Source: Treponema sp.
GTDB taxonomy: Bacteria > Spirochaetota > Spirochaetia > Treponematales > Treponemataceae
Direction: 5' to 3'
Length of the DNA stretch: 64,000 nucleotides
NCBI GenBank assembly: GCA_017469785.1
Contig: JAFUFU010000045.1
Coordinates: 124,001-188,000, forward strand
The first letter of the stretch is position 1. Each line of letters begins with the position of its first letter. Shown here piece after piece: positions 1 to 8,517 of this stretch. The notes beneath the pieces are model-generated. The model ran no database searches. It saw nothing but the letters and a program-made list of their open reading frames with translations, and had not been told where the DNA came from. A program made the position numbers and the translations under genes.

Positions 1-25
1 TATTTTAAAAAGGAAGCATTACAAA

Positions 26-1447
26 ATGTTTGACGAAATCCTTAACTCAATCGATGATGTTGTCTGGGGAATCCCGACCATCATTCTCATTCTTGCGACA
101 GGCCTTGTTCTGACAGTTCGTTCCAAAGGTCTTCAGTTTACAAAACTCGGACGGGCTTTCCGCTCTATCTTCAAGGAAAACGAAGGTCACGGTGAGCTTT
201 CAGGTTTTTCTGCCCTTTGTACGGCACTTTCTGCAACGATCGGAACTGGAAACATTGTCGGTGTCGCAACGGCTATCGCTGCCGGCGGTCCTGGCGCTCT
301 CTTCTGGATGTGGATTGCGGCAATTTTGGGAACGGCGACAAAATTCGCTGAATGTATGCTTGCAATCAAATACCGTGAAGTGAAAGAAGACGGTCATGTC
401 TTGGGCGGTCCTTTCTACACAATCGAAAAGGGCATGGGAAAAAGCTGGAAGTGGCTTGCGATTCTCTTTGCTGTTTTTGGCGTTCTTGCAGGTCTCTTGG
501 GTATCGGTACAATGACCCAAATCAACGGAATCACATCTGCCGTCAACATGGCATTTGACCCGAAAAACGCAAACATCGCTTTCACAATCGGCGAAAACTC
601 ATACACTTGGGCCACGGTTATCGGCGGCGCAGTTGTCACAATCTGTGCGGCTCTTGTAATCTTGGGCGGACTCAAACGAATTTCAAAAGTTGCAGAAAAA
701 GTCGTTCCAGCAATGGCAATCATCTATGTATTCCTGGGACTTTCAGTAATTCTCATGAACGCGACAAAGGTTCCTGCCGCATTTGTCCTTATTTTCAAGT
801 CAGCGTTCGGCTTCAAGGCTGTGGCTGGCGGAGCTATCGGCTGGACAATCAAACAGGTGACAGAATCAATGCAGAAAGGTATCGCACGAGGCATCTTCTC
901 AAATGAGGCCGGCTTGGGTTCTGCTCCAATCGCTGCGGCTCCTGTTCAGACAAACGAGCCTGTTGAGCAGGGCTTGGTCAACATGACTGGAACAGTAATC
1001 GACACTCTTATCGTATGTACGATGACTGGCTTGGCAATCGTCATCGCTCTCTGTAATCCGGCTTTCAATGCAGCAGATTTGAAAGGAGTTCAGCTCACGG
1101 CCGCAGCCCTCTCATTCAATTTGGGCGGCGACGGCGTTTCAGTTCAATTCCTTCTCATGCTCTGTCTGGCCTTCTTCGCATTCACCACGATTCTGGGCTG
1201 GGACTACTACTCAGAAAAGTGCTTGGAATATCTCACCAATGGCCGCATGAAGCTGGTCTTCATCTACCGCTTGGTTTACATCGCCGCAATCGCAATCGGC
1301 CCCTACTTTACGGTCAACGCGGTCTTCACAATCGCCGACATCACAAATGGTCTCATGGCAATTCCTAACTGTGTTTCGCTGATTGTTTTGAGCGGTATTG
1401 TTGCTGAAGAAGTCAAAAAATACTTCGCGAAGTATCCGACTCTTTAA
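26..1447 (+). CDS. AGCS-family sodium:alanine/glycine symporter
   Basis: Predicted inner-membrane symporter of 473 residues that imports a small neutral amino acid (alanine or glycine) with sodium. It is hydrophobic throughout. It carries the family's conserved N-terminal stretch TIGTGNIVGV (residues 71-80), followed by AGGPGALFWMW, and the later GIFSNEAGLGSAP motif near residue 295, which are hallmarks of AGCS/DagA-type carriers. The length is normal for the family. The start is preceded by an AAGGAAG ribosome binding site. Its stop codon overlaps the stop of the convergent thiE gene by two bases. The exact substrate cannot be read from sequence. Any promoter lies outside the window. Confidence 0.93.
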   Translation: MFDEILNSIDDVVWGIPTIILILATGLVLTVRSKGLQFTKLGRAFRSIFKENEGHGELSGFSALCTALSATIGTGNIVGVATAIAAGGPGALFWMWIAAILGTATKFAECMLAIKYREVKEDGHVLGGPFYTIEKGMGKSWKWLAILFAVFGVLAGLLGIGTMTQINGITSAVNMAFDPKNANIAFTIGENSYTWATVIGGAVVTICAALVILGGLKRISKVAEKVVPAMAIIYVFLGLSVILMNATKVPAAFVLIFKSAFGFKAVAGGAIGWTIKQVTESMQKGIARGIFSNEAGLGSAPIAAAPVQTNEPVEQGLVNMTGTVIDTLIVCTMTGLAIVIALCNPAFNAADLKGVQLTAAALSFNLGGDGVSVQFLLMLCLAFFAFTTILGWDYYSEKCLEYLTNGRMKLVFIYRLVYIAAIAIGPYFTVNAVFTIADITNGLMAIPNCVSLIVLSGIVAEEVKKYFAKYPTL

Positions 1448-2133
1448 TTAGTGCAGAATTTCCAGGCGTCGGCTAATTCTTTCGCGGCGGCATAGGGGCT
1501 TTCGGCTCCGGCTACTGCGGAAACTACAAAAAATCCGCCGACGCCACTTTCTTTAAGCGGGACGATGTCTTTTAACTTTATGCCCCCGCCTACTACCACT
1601 GGAATGGGGCTTTTCTTTCCAAGCTCGGCCAATTCCTCAAAAGTCTTTGTAATAACTTTTCCGTTTTCGTCCATGCCGCAATCGGGTTTTGTGGCCGTCT
1701 CATGGACAGGGCCTGCCCCAAAATAATCAATCTGGCTTACATCAGCGGACTGAACATAATCAATCAAATCTTTTGTGGGAGCAGAAAGACCAATAATCGA
1801 GTCTTTTCCCAAGAATTTCCGGCAAATTGAAACCGGAATGTCGCTCTGCCCCACATGGAGGCCGTCAACTTTGATTCCCATTTCACGGGCAGCAAGCACG
1901 ATGTCAAGGCGGTCGTCCACGAGAAGGGCAACTGAGTCAGATTTTCCAAGCCCGGCGATTGCTTTTGCAGATTCCCGCAAATCCTCAATCATCTCTTTTG
2001 CGCTGGCTGTCTTTGAGCGAATCTGAACGCAGGTAAAGCCAGAGCGAACAGCGTCGGAAACGATTTGTGCGACGGGGCGGCCGTTTGTGTTTTCCCGGCC
2101 GACGACAAGATATGCGCTTATATCAACTTTCAT
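1444..2133 (-). CDS. thiE: Thiamine-phosphate synthase ThiE
   Basis: Couples hydroxymethylpyrimidine diphosphate and hydroxyethylthiazole phosphate to thiamine monophosphate in the cytoplasm. The 229-residue TIM-barrel shows LVDDRLD (71-77), GLHVGQSDIP (91-100, the usual GxHxGQxD motif), the FGAGPVHETATKP phosphate/pyrophosphate region (about 138-150) and VVGGGI near residue 175. It is the last gene of a leftward operon thiM - thiamine-binding protein - thiE, with 16 and 21 bp gaps, so it should be controlled by the TPP riboswitch upstream of thiM. The length is typical. No anomaly seen. Confidence 0.95.
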   Translation of the reverse strand: MKVDISAYLVVGRENTNGRPVAQIVSDAVRSGFTCVQIRSKTASAKEMIEDLRESAKAIAGLGKSDSVALLVDDRLDIVLAAREMGIKVDGLHVGQSDIPVSICRKFLGKDSIIGLSAPTKDLIDYVQSADVSQIDYFGAGPVHETATKPDCGMDENGKVITKTFEELAELGKKSPIPVVVGGGIKLKDIVPLKESGVGGFFVVSAVAGAESPYAAAKELADAWKFCTN

Positions 2134-2154
2134 TTTTTATTCCTTTTGTTTGCT

Positions 2155-2451
2155 TTATTTGAGATGCTCTTCAAGTCTAGCTAATTTTCCGCTCATGGTG
2201 TCAGTGTAACCTGGTCGGATATCCATTTTAAGCACGACTTCGGTGCGGATTCCCTTTTCGGCAAGAACGAAGGTCGCTTTTTTGACGACTTCCATAACCT
2301 TGTCGTATTCTCCTTCAATTTCGGTGAACATTGAGGAAGTTTTGTTGGGTAAGCCTGATTCCCGAATGACTTTTACGACTTCGGCCACCTCTGCAGAAAG
2401 CTCGTCTCCGGTTCCTACCGGCGCAATGGCAAGTGCAATCAATGTGTTCAT
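2155..2451 (-). CDS. Thiamine-binding protein (MTH1187/YkoF-like, DUF77)
   Basis: Small 98-residue protein of the thiamine_BP family. Family features visible are the start MNTLIALAIAPVGTG, the SGLPNKTSSMFTEIEGE segment and the ending VVLKMDIRPGYTDTMSGK. Family members are ferredoxin-like folds, and several bind thiamin or its pyrimidine part. Here it lies between thiM and thiE in one operon, which supports a salvage role, perhaps binding thiamin or HMP in the cytoplasm; there is no signal peptide. The precise biochemical role is an inference from context. Confidence 0.85.
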   Translation of the reverse strand: MNTLIALAIAPVGTGDELSAEVAEVVKVIRESGLPNKTSSMFTEIEGEYDKVMEVVKKATFVLAEKGIRTEVVLKMDIRPGYTDTMSGKLARLEEHLK

Positions 2452-2467
2452 TTTTGTCTCTGGCTCC

Positions 2468-3316
2468 TTATTTTACAGTGAACGGATTGTTGGCCACATC
2501 CTCAGATGAAGCAAGATAAAGCTCGTCAAGGAAGGCGACTTGGAAAGAAGCCGGGGCATTTACTTTTGACTCAGCCCGCTTTCCCGCAAGATTGTAGATT
2601 TGTGTTGCTGAGAGAGCGGCAATGAAAGGAGAAGCCACTCCTGCATAAACCGCGCAGACACCACCCAAAGAACAGCCTGAACCGGTGATTTTTTCCATGA
2701 AGTGAGAGCCGCCCTTGCAGTAAACGACAGTTTTTCCGTCAGTGACCAAATCCTCGATTCCGCTTACGGCAACGGCTCCCCCAAGTTCGCCCCGCTTTTC
2801 ATTGATGAAAGAAGCCAAGGCTTTTGCGGCGTTTTCGGCCATTTCTACGCTGTCAACGGTATCGACTCCCTTTGGACCGGAAGAAGATGTTCCTGCATCG
2901 ATTCCCCAGAGTTTTGCAAGGGCGATGACTTCCGAGGCATTACCGCGGACAATTGATGGCGGAAAGTCCTTAAAGCCTGAGAGCAATTTTGTGCGGAGAG
3001 AGCCGATTCCGATTCCCACAGGATCCAAAACCCAGTTCCTTTTAAGCTCGAAAAGGCGTTTTGCCGTGCGAGGCAAGGTCTCTTCGTAGACAGGGAACAT
3101 GGTTCCCGCATTGATGTAAACCGCGCTTCCAACCTCCGAGACAAATTCGCCCTCGTCTGGAAGATAAACCATGGCTGCAGAGCCACCCACGGCGATCTGG
3201 GCATTGGCGACAAAATTAACTGTGACAGTGTTTGTGATTGAAGGCGCGAGAGGCTTCTGAGCGCGGACTGCTTCGGCAGCTTTTTTTACTTGTGATTTGA
3301 TTTCGCTTTTGGTCAT
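2468..3316 (-). CDS. thiM: Hydroxyethylthiazole kinase ThiM
   Basis: Phosphorylates 4-methyl-5-(2-hydroxyethyl)thiazole for salvage into thiamin phosphate. The 282-residue ribokinase-like enzyme shows the family N-terminal motif SITNTVTVNFVANAQIAVGG (about 27-46), the central VRGNASEVIAL segment with GPKGVDTVDS, and the anion-hole/catalytic loop ITGSGCSLGG in the C-terminal third. It is the first gene of the thiM operon, with a TPP riboswitch and an intrinsic terminator in its leader. Together with ThiD and ThiE this completes salvage. No de novo thiC or thiG is in the window. Confidence 0.94.
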   Translation of the reverse strand: MTKSEIKSQVKKAAEAVRAQKPLAPSITNTVTVNFVANAQIAVGGSAAMVYLPDEGEFVSEVGSAVYINAGTMFPVYEETLPRTAKRLFELKRNWVLDPVGIGIGSLRTKLLSGFKDFPPSIVRGNASEVIALAKLWGIDAGTSSSGPKGVDTVDSVEMAENAAKALASFINEKRGELGGAVAVSGIEDLVTDGKTVVYCKGGSHFMEKITGSGCSLGGVCAVYAGVASPFIAALSATQIYNLAGKRAESKVNAPASFQVAFLDELYLASSEDVANNPFTVK

Positions 3317-3359
3317 TTTTAACTCCTGATTTTGATTTTTGGAGCCACCGTATCGCCTG

Positions 3360-3388
3360 AAAAAAGAAAAGCTCTCCGAAGGGAGAGC
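3360..3388 (-). terminator. Intrinsic terminator in the thiM leader
   Basis: On the minus strand a perfect GCTCTCC/GGAGAGC stem with a 4-base loop is followed by a T-rich tract (TTTTCTTTTTTT). It sits between the TPP aptamer and thiM, which is the geometry of a riboswitch-controlled terminator. No antiterminator pairing was worked out in detail. Confidence 0.85.
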
Positions 3389-3411
3389 CTGTGATTTTTA
3401 AGTTGTACAGT

Positions 3412-3508
3412 GCTTCCTACGTCGGTATTAACCGGACAGGTTCAAAGGGTTGCACGTCATTACGTTTTTCTCAACGGTTAAGCTTTCGCTCCCGTTCCCC
3501 TGCAAACT
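3412..3508 (-). promoter_or_regulatory. TPP riboswitch (THI element) for the thiM operon
   Basis: Read on the minus strand, this leader contains the THI-box core: GGGAGC, then TTGAGA, then CCCTTTGAACCTG, then GGTTAATACC, ending with CGTAGGAAG. These match the conserved pyrimidine-sensing and pyrophosphate-sensing segments of TPP aptamers. The aptamer begins just after a predicted promoter and is followed by an intrinsic terminator, so TPP binding should terminate transcription before thiM. The outer boundaries are approximate. Confidence 0.92.
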
Positions 3509-3514
3509 GTCATC

Positions 3515-3543
3515 ATTTTGCTGATTTGCACAAACATTGTCAA
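3515..3543 (-). promoter_or_regulatory. Predicted sigma-70 promoter for the thiM operon
   Basis: On the minus strand TTGACA is followed after 17 bp by CAAAAT, placing the transcription start just 5' of the TPP aptamer. The -35 is perfect and the -10 is weak. Confidence 0.5.
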
Positions 3544-3566
3544 ATAAAAAAATCGCAGAAATGTCC

Positions 3567-3595
3567 TTGCGGAAAAAACTCAAAATCGCTATGCT
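3567..3595 (+). promoter_or_regulatory. Predicted promoter for thiD
   Basis: TTGCGG and TATGCT are separated by 17 bp and would start transcription about 20 bases before the plus-strand TPP aptamer. It is divergent from, and does not overlap, the thiM promoter. Confidence 0.45.
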
Positions 3596-3620
3596 TCTCC
3601 AAAGCACATACACGACATTC

Positions 3621-3712
3621 ACTATCTTACACGGGAGCTGAATATATTCAGCTGAGAGGAAATGTGTGACATTTCGACCGCACCTGATTTGGATAATGCC
3701 AACGTAGGGAGG
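3621..3712 (+). promoter_or_regulatory. TPP riboswitch for thiD, overlapping the ribosome binding site
   Basis: Plus-strand THI element with ACGGGAGC, AGCTGAGAGG, CACCTGATTTGGATAATGCC and ACGTAGGGA. The 3' strand of the P1 stem, GTAGGGA (3704-3710), can pair with TCTTAC (3625-3630). It contains most of the Shine-Dalgarno GGGAGG (3707-3712), which lies 4 bases before the thiD ATG. No terminator hairpin lies between aptamer and start codon. This indicates translational control by direct burial of the ribosome binding site in P1. Boundaries are approximate. Confidence 0.92.
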
Positions 3713-3716
3713 AAAA

Positions 3717-4556
3717 ATGAAAACCGCACTCACTATCGCCGGAAGCGATTCTTCTGGCGGAGCCGGAATCCAGGCAGACATCAAGACCATGACCATGAAC
3801 GGCGTTTATGCCATGAGCGCCGTCACCGCACTGACCGCACAGAACACAAGCGGCGTTACGGCAATTCAGGAAGTCTCGCCTGAATTTTTACAAAAACAAA
3901 TTGAGGCTGTCGTCACGGACATTTTCCCGGACGCAGTAAAGACCGGCATGGTCGCGTCTGCGGGCCTGATTCGGACAATCGCAGCCTGTATCAAAAAATT
4001 CTCACTCAAAAATATTGTCGTCGATCCTGTCATGGTGGCGACCAGCGGGGCAAAACTCATCAATGACGATGCAATCGAAAGCCTGAAAAAAGAGCTTCTC
4101 CCGCTGGCCACAGTGATTACGCCCAACATCCCTGAAGCGGAAGTTTTGCTGGAAAACAGCCTTCTTTCCGACCTTGACTCAAAAGGCCTTAAAATCACTT
4201 CTGAAAAGGAAATGGAAGAGGCGGCTCAGAAAATCCACGAAAAATTCGGCTGCTCGGTTCTGGTAAAAGGCGGTCACAATGTAAACGATGCCAGCGATTT
4301 TCTCTACGGAAAGAATGAAAATGGCGAGGTCGTCGCAAAATGGTTCAAGGGAAGGCGAATCAACAATCCCAACACCCACGGAACCGGCTGTACCCTCTCA
4401 AGCGCAATCGCCTCAAACCTTGCAAAAGGCGAGAGCCTTGAAAACGCGGTGTCAAAAGCCAAGGAATACATCTCAGGTGCGCTGGAAGCCGGCCTGAACC
4501 TAGGCAAAGGAAGCGGCCCTTTAATGCACAACTATAAATTAAAAATGGAAAAATAA
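3717..4556 (+). CDS. thiD: Hydroxymethylpyrimidine/phosphomethylpyrimidine kinase ThiD
   Basis: Phosphorylates HMP and HMP-phosphate to the diphosphate used by ThiE. The 279-residue ribokinase fold shows GSDSSGGAGIQAD (9-21), VVDPVMVATSG near residue 100, the LVKGGHN motif and the C-terminal anion hole NTHGTGCTLSSAIAS. The length is typical and no extra domain is fused. The start is set by the GGGAGG site that forms part of the upstream TPP riboswitch. The predicted HMP transporter cytX follows after a repeat element, so the two may be cotranscribed. Confidence 0.95.
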   Translation: MKTALTIAGSDSSGGAGIQADIKTMTMNGVYAMSAVTALTAQNTSGVTAIQEVSPEFLQKQIEAVVTDIFPDAVKTGMVASAGLIRTIAACIKKFSLKNIVVDPVMVATSGAKLINDDAIESLKKELLPLATVITPNIPEAEVLLENSLLSDLDSKGLKITSEKEMEEAAQKIHEKFGCSVLVKGGHNVNDASDFLYGKNENGEVVAKWFKGRRINNPNTHGTGCTLSSAIASNLAKGESLENAVSKAKEYISGALEAGLNLGKGSGPLMHNYKLKMEK

Positions 4557-4558
4557 AA

Positions 4559-4772
4559 ATTCCTCACTGATAGGGAGCGTTAAAAAATTGCAAAGCAATT
4601 TTAGCGACTCTCCCGAAGAGCTATGCTCGTAAGGGCACAGAGGACACAGAGAGGTGGTTGGTAAAAGCTAGTCTTATACCTCAATCTCGTTGTGTGAAAT
4701 ACGACAAGACTAAGGTATGAAACTTCCCAGTCATGAAACTCTCTGTGCACTCCAAAGCTCTGTGAGGAATTC
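4559..4772 (+). repeat. Dispersed repeat, copy 1 (inverted orientation)
   Basis: Fills the thiD-cytX gap. It starts ATTCCTCAC and ends CTCTGTGAGGAATTC. The hairpin module (GGGAGCGTTAAAAAATTG onward, with AAAATTGC/GCAATTTT arms) is on the left, which is opposite to copies 3, 4 and 5. It shares about 70 identical bases with the reverse complement of copy 3. It is the longest copy because of a unique middle section. Its right end lies about 20 bases before the cytX start. Confidence 0.85.
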
Positions 4773-4791
4773 AAAAAAAAAGGAAATTATC

Positions 4792-5955
4792 ATGGAAAAT
4801 AAAAAAACATCTGTATTTAACAACGCGCTGATTTGGTTCGGTGCGGGAGTTTCTATCGCTGAAATTATCACCGGTACTTTTTTCGCTCCTTTGGGATTTG
4901 TCCGGGGAACGGCGGCTATTTTGCTGGGTCATGTGATTGGATGCGTCCTGCTCTTTTTTGCCGGATACATCGGCGGAATTGCACGAAAATCTGCCATGGA
5001 GACCACGAAATACAGTTTCGGCTCATGGGGAAGCAAATTCTTCGCACTTTTGAATGTCTTGCAGCTCGTGGGCTGGACTGGAATCATGATTTATGACGGC
5101 TCCCTTGCCGTAAACGAGATTTTCTCCTTCGGAAAGTGGATTTGGGCAATCGTCATCGGTGCGCTGATTATTCTATGGATTGTAATCGGAATTACGAACC
5201 TTGGAAAAATCAATGTGGTCACCATGAGTCTGCTCTTTATCCTCACTCTGGTTTTGTGCAAGATTATTTTCTTCGGCGAAAAGATTGCAGACTCTGCCAT
5301 TGAAGAAGCCATGTCCTTTGGCGCGGCGGTGGAACTGGCGGTGGCAATGCCCCTTTCATGGCTTCCCCTTATCTCTGACTACACGAAAGAAGCCGAAAAG
5401 CCCTTCCGCGCCACTCTTGCCAGCTCTTTGATTTACGGAATCGTCTCTTGCTGGATGTACATTATCGGTATGGGAGCGACGATTTTCACCGGCGAGAGCG
5501 ACATCGCACAGATTGCTGTAAAATCAGGCTTGGGAATCGCAGGACTTATCATCATCGTCCTTTCAACGGTTACGACTACCTTCCTTGACGCATTCAGCGC
5601 GGGAATTTCTGCCAAAACAGTCTTTGAAAAGCTGGACGGAAAATGGACTGCCGTTGTGGTCGCTCTTCTGGGAACGATTGGCGCGATTATCTTCAATATG
5701 GACAACATCACCGACTTCTTGTACTACATCGGCTCGGTTTTTGCCCCCATGATTGCCATTTTAATCGCAGATTTCTTTGTGGTTAAGCGAGATTCTTCCG
5801 AGAAGAAAGTGGACATTGCGAAAATCATCATCTGGATTCTAGGATTCGTGCTCTATCGCCTGCTCATGACTGTGGATTTTATACTTGGCTGCACGATCCT
5901 GGACATGGTGGTGACATTCGCCCTCACGGCTCTTTGGGGGAAAATCAAGAATTAA
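4792..5955 (+). CDS. cytX: CytX-like hydroxymethylpyrimidine permease (NCS1 family)
   Basis: Predicted cytoplasmic-membrane transporter of 387 residues, beginning MENKKTSVFNNALIWFGAGVSIAEIITG. That opening is characteristic of NCS1 permeases of the CytX group, which are thought to import the thiamin pyrimidine HMP. Multiple hydrophobic helices and the SWLPLISDYTKEA segment agree. The start was chosen at 4792 because AAGGAAATT precedes it; an upstream in-frame ATG at 4717 lies inside the repeat. The position downstream of thiD fits HMP salvage. Its stop overlaps the stop of the convergent broken outer-membrane gene. Confidence 0.85.
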   Translation: MENKKTSVFNNALIWFGAGVSIAEIITGTFFAPLGFVRGTAAILLGHVIGCVLLFFAGYIGGIARKSAMETTKYSFGSWGSKFFALLNVLQLVGWTGIMIYDGSLAVNEIFSFGKWIWAIVIGALIILWIVIGITNLGKINVVTMSLLFILTLVLCKIIFFGEKIADSAIEEAMSFGAAVELAVAMPLSWLPLISDYTKEAEKPFRATLASSLIYGIVSCWMYIIGMGATIFTGESDIAQIAVKSGLGIAGLIIIVLSTVTTTFLDAFSAGISAKTVFEKLDGKWTAVVVALLGTIGAIIFNMDNITDFLYYIGSVFAPMIAILIADFFVVKRDSSEKKVDIAKIIIWILGFVLYRLLMTVDFILGCTILDMVVTFALTALWGKIKN

Positions 5956-6570
5956 TGAAGAGTGTAACGGTAGCCTGCTGAGAACAGGAAAGCGGAACGT
6001 CGGGCAATTTCATCGCCATCGACCTTGAGTTCATTGAAGTCGTACATATAACGCATGTTGAGCATCAAGGCAGAAGTCTTTGAGAAATTGAATGCAAAAT
6101 CTGTACCGATTGCCATTCCGACGATGACGCTGGAATCTATCTTGTCCTTTGTAGTTTCTGAATCTTTGCCGCTGTATCCAAGAGCTTTTACTTCAGTGTC
6201 GATTTCTTGCTTGCATTTACCAATAGGGAATGAAAGATAAAAGCCACCGTGTGGAATAAATTCAAAGAATCCACCTTTATTCACTGTATATGTCATAAGA
6301 ATTGGAAGTTCCAGTGTTGTATAGGAAAGTTTGTCCGTGACTTTTATTGATGCCCCTGTAGTTTTTGATTCAGCAGTAATTTCTGTTCCATTGTTGAATA
6401 AAAATCCAAGTTCTCCCTGAATTCCAAGCGCGGGAATCGACGGAAAGCTGTAATTGCCCCAGAATGCGAATCCGCCGCACGCCAAACGACAAGTATTCTT
6501 TTTGAATCTCTGCGAACGAACTTGACACTAACAAAATTCCAGCAGCCAACGATGTAATCAATTTTTTCAT
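5952..6570 (-). pseudogene. Frameshifted outer-membrane beta-barrel protein
   Basis: The gene starts at 6570 with signal peptide MKKLITSLAAGILLVSSSFA after AAAAAGGAG. The reading frame breaks near 6478-6486: the first frame reads EIQKEYLSFGV, and the barrel continues in another frame from ACGGFAFWGNYSF to a C-terminal SAGYRYTLH. Repaired, it would be about 205 residues, an opacity/porin-like small barrel with alternating strands. A single-base change explains the break. It could be a real mutation, phase variation or a sequencing error; the tract GCGTGCGGCGG there is not a simple homopolymer. It is divergent from the XRE regulator gene. Confidence 0.75.
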
Positions 6571-6702
6571 ATAAAACTCCTTTTTGTTATAATTTGCGTA
6601 ATAACTTTGAATATTACTTAAATATAACAATCTGTTATAAGGATAGCACACATTTAACAATCATTCAATCGGAAATTACGCACTTTAGCGTATTATGAAA
6701 AC

Positions 6703-7044
6703 ATGAGTTTTAGAGAGAATCTAAAATCTGAATTGGTTTTCCGTGGTATTCTGGTAAAAGAGCTTTCTGCCAAAACAGGAATAAATAAAAGGACTCTGGA
6801 CAATTATCTGCGGGAAAAAAGCAGTACTCCTCCCGCAGACATAGCCGTAAAAATCGCCGATGCTTTGGGCGTTTCCGTGGAATTTTTAGTTACAGGCACG
6901 GATAAAAAGTCTTCGCTCAGCCCGGAAGAACGCTATTCAGCAGATGTGCGAATTCTCGCCAAAAAACTTTCAGCAATGACCGAAAACGAGAAAAAATTAG
7001 TCACTGCCCTTGTCGAAGAAATTGAACGGCAGAGAATTTGCTAG
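6703..7044 (+). CDS. XRE-family helix-turn-helix regulator
   Basis: A 113-residue DNA-binding protein. Residues about 8-63 form a lambda-repressor-like HTH (LVKELSAKTGINKRTLDNYL, then ADIAVKIADALGVSVEFLVTG). The C-terminal 45 residues are charged and may dimerise. There is no Shine-Dalgarno sequence; a TATTAT hexamer ends 6 bases before the ATG, so the mRNA may be leaderless. The motif TACGC-N6-GCGTA overlaps that region and could be an operator. The divergent neighbour is the broken outer-membrane gene, which it may have controlled. Confidence 0.8.
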   Translation: MSFRENLKSELVFRGILVKELSAKTGINKRTLDNYLREKSSTPPADIAVKIADALGVSVEFLVTGTDKKSSLSPEERYSADVRILAKKLSAMTENEKKLVTALVEEIERQRIC

Positions 7045-7127
7045 TAATCCCCGCTAAAATTCGCTATATTAAACTCGCGGGTTTTATTAGCTTTTTAATG
7101 ACGCACATCCATGTGCTAGGTGGAATA

Positions 7128-8489
7128 ATGATAAAAATACAGTCTTATGAAAGTATCGAGCCGTCTTTTTTTGATGGTCGTGATTTTGGAGCTTCCATTG
7201 ATATTGTAAAAGATGTGCTTTCCGATGTAAAAAATCGGGGAGACGCGGCTTTATCTGAGTACGGCGCAAAATTCGATGTGTCGGCGCCTTCTTCCCTTGA
7301 AATCCCGCAGTCTGAGCTAAAGTCGGCTGCTGAAAAAATGCAGAGGGAAAATCCTGAGCTTTACAAGGCGATTGAATATTCTCACGATTTGGCCCTTCGC
7401 TTTGCAAAAAAACAGCGTGAGTCTTTTGATGATTTTGAAGTTGAGCTTACCGAGGGCGTTTTTACGGGGCAGAAAAATATCCCTGTTGACCGTGCTGGCG
7501 TTTATGTTCCGGCCGGCCGCTTTCCTCTTGTTTCGACCGTTGTGATGACCATTACTCCGGCGGTGGCGGCAGGTGTTAAGGAAGTGATTCTTTGCACGCC
7601 TCCTCGTGTTCACCCGGATGACAAGGCTGCGGCCGAAAAAGCCGGCACTGGTCTTCCAGGAAAGCCTTTTGTGGGCGGAAAGCCTTATGCTGACGAAAAC
7701 ATTATGGCGGCGGCCTACATTTGCGGCGTAACAAAAGCCTTTGCTTGCGGAGGAGCTCAGGCAATCGGAGCGATGGCTTTCGGAACTCAGTCAATTCCCC
7801 GCACTGATGTAATCGTAGGCCCCGGCAACAAATTCGTTGCAGAGGCAAAAAAGCTGGTTTACGGCACTGTTGGCATCGACATGGTGGCAGGTCCCACAGA
7901 AGTCTTCATCATCGCGGACAAATCGGCGAATCCTTCTTGGGTTGCCGCTGACCTTTTGGCTCAGGCAGAGCATGACATCGTGGCTCAGCCGGTCATGGCC
8001 ACTGATTCAGAAGAATTGGCAAAGGCCGTTGCGGAAGAAATCGAAAAACAGCTGGCCACGCTTCCCACAAAGGCAACGGCAGAGCAGAGCATAAAAAATT
8101 GCGGAAGAATCATCATCTGCAAGAATCTTGAAGAAGCGGCTGAATGTGCCAACAAAAAAGCCCCTGAGCATCTGGAGCTTGCCATGGAAGAGGGAGCGGT
8201 GCGGGATAAAATCGCTTCCCTCGTCCACAATTACGGCTCGCTTTTCATCGGTCACGGAAGCGCGGAAGTCTTCGGCGACTATGCGGCTGGCCTCAATCAC
8301 ACTTTGCCAACCAGCGGAAGCGCGCGATTCACCGGCGGTTTGAGTGTCCGAGTCTTCTTGAAGACCGTAACTACTTTGCGCACAATCCCCGGCTCAAAGG
8401 GCGCGGTGGCTTCGGCAGAGGCTTCAGGCGTTCTTGGAGATGCGGAAGGACTGGCCGGTCATGCGCGGGCGGCACGAATCAGACTGTAA
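7128..8489 (+). CDS. hisD: Histidinol dehydrogenase HisD
   Basis: NAD- and zinc-dependent oxidation of histidinol to histidine, last step of histidine synthesis. The 453-residue protein shows VDRAGVYVPAG, PRTDVIVGPGNKFV, GPTEVFIIAD, LAQAEHD and the zinc-site region LNHTLPTSGSARF. The start at 7128 is preceded by AGGTGGAATA; a longer in-frame start at 7038 would overlap the upstream regulator and adds nothing family-like. No other his gene is nearby, so it is unlinked here, as in some bacteria that salvage histidinol or have scattered his genes. Confidence 0.94.
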   Translation: MIKIQSYESIEPSFFDGRDFGASIDIVKDVLSDVKNRGDAALSEYGAKFDVSAPSSLEIPQSELKSAAEKMQRENPELYKAIEYSHDLALRFAKKQRESFDDFEVELTEGVFTGQKNIPVDRAGVYVPAGRFPLVSTVVMTITPAVAAGVKEVILCTPPRVHPDDKAAAEKAGTGLPGKPFVGGKPYADENIMAAAYICGVTKAFACGGAQAIGAMAFGTQSIPRTDVIVGPGNKFVAEAKKLVYGTVGIDMVAGPTEVFIIADKSANPSWVAADLLAQAEHDIVAQPVMATDSEELAKAVAEEIEKQLATLPTKATAEQSIKNCGRIIICKNLEEAAECANKKAPEHLELAMEEGAVRDKIASLVHNYGSLFIGHGSAEVFGDYAAGLNHTLPTSGSARFTGGLSVRVFLKTVTTLRTIPGSKGAVASAEASGVLGDAEGLAGHARAARIRL

Positions 8490-8517
8490 GATTCAGAAAG
8501 ACGAATTGGAGAATATT

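Noticed and set aside
4717..4791. N-terminal extension of cytX starting at 4717
   Set aside because: The extra codons lie in repeat copy 1, lack transporter character, and a proper ribosome binding site precedes 4792.
7038..7127. Extended HisD start overlapping the XRE gene
   Set aside because: HisD homology begins after 7128 and AGGTGGA is correctly placed there.
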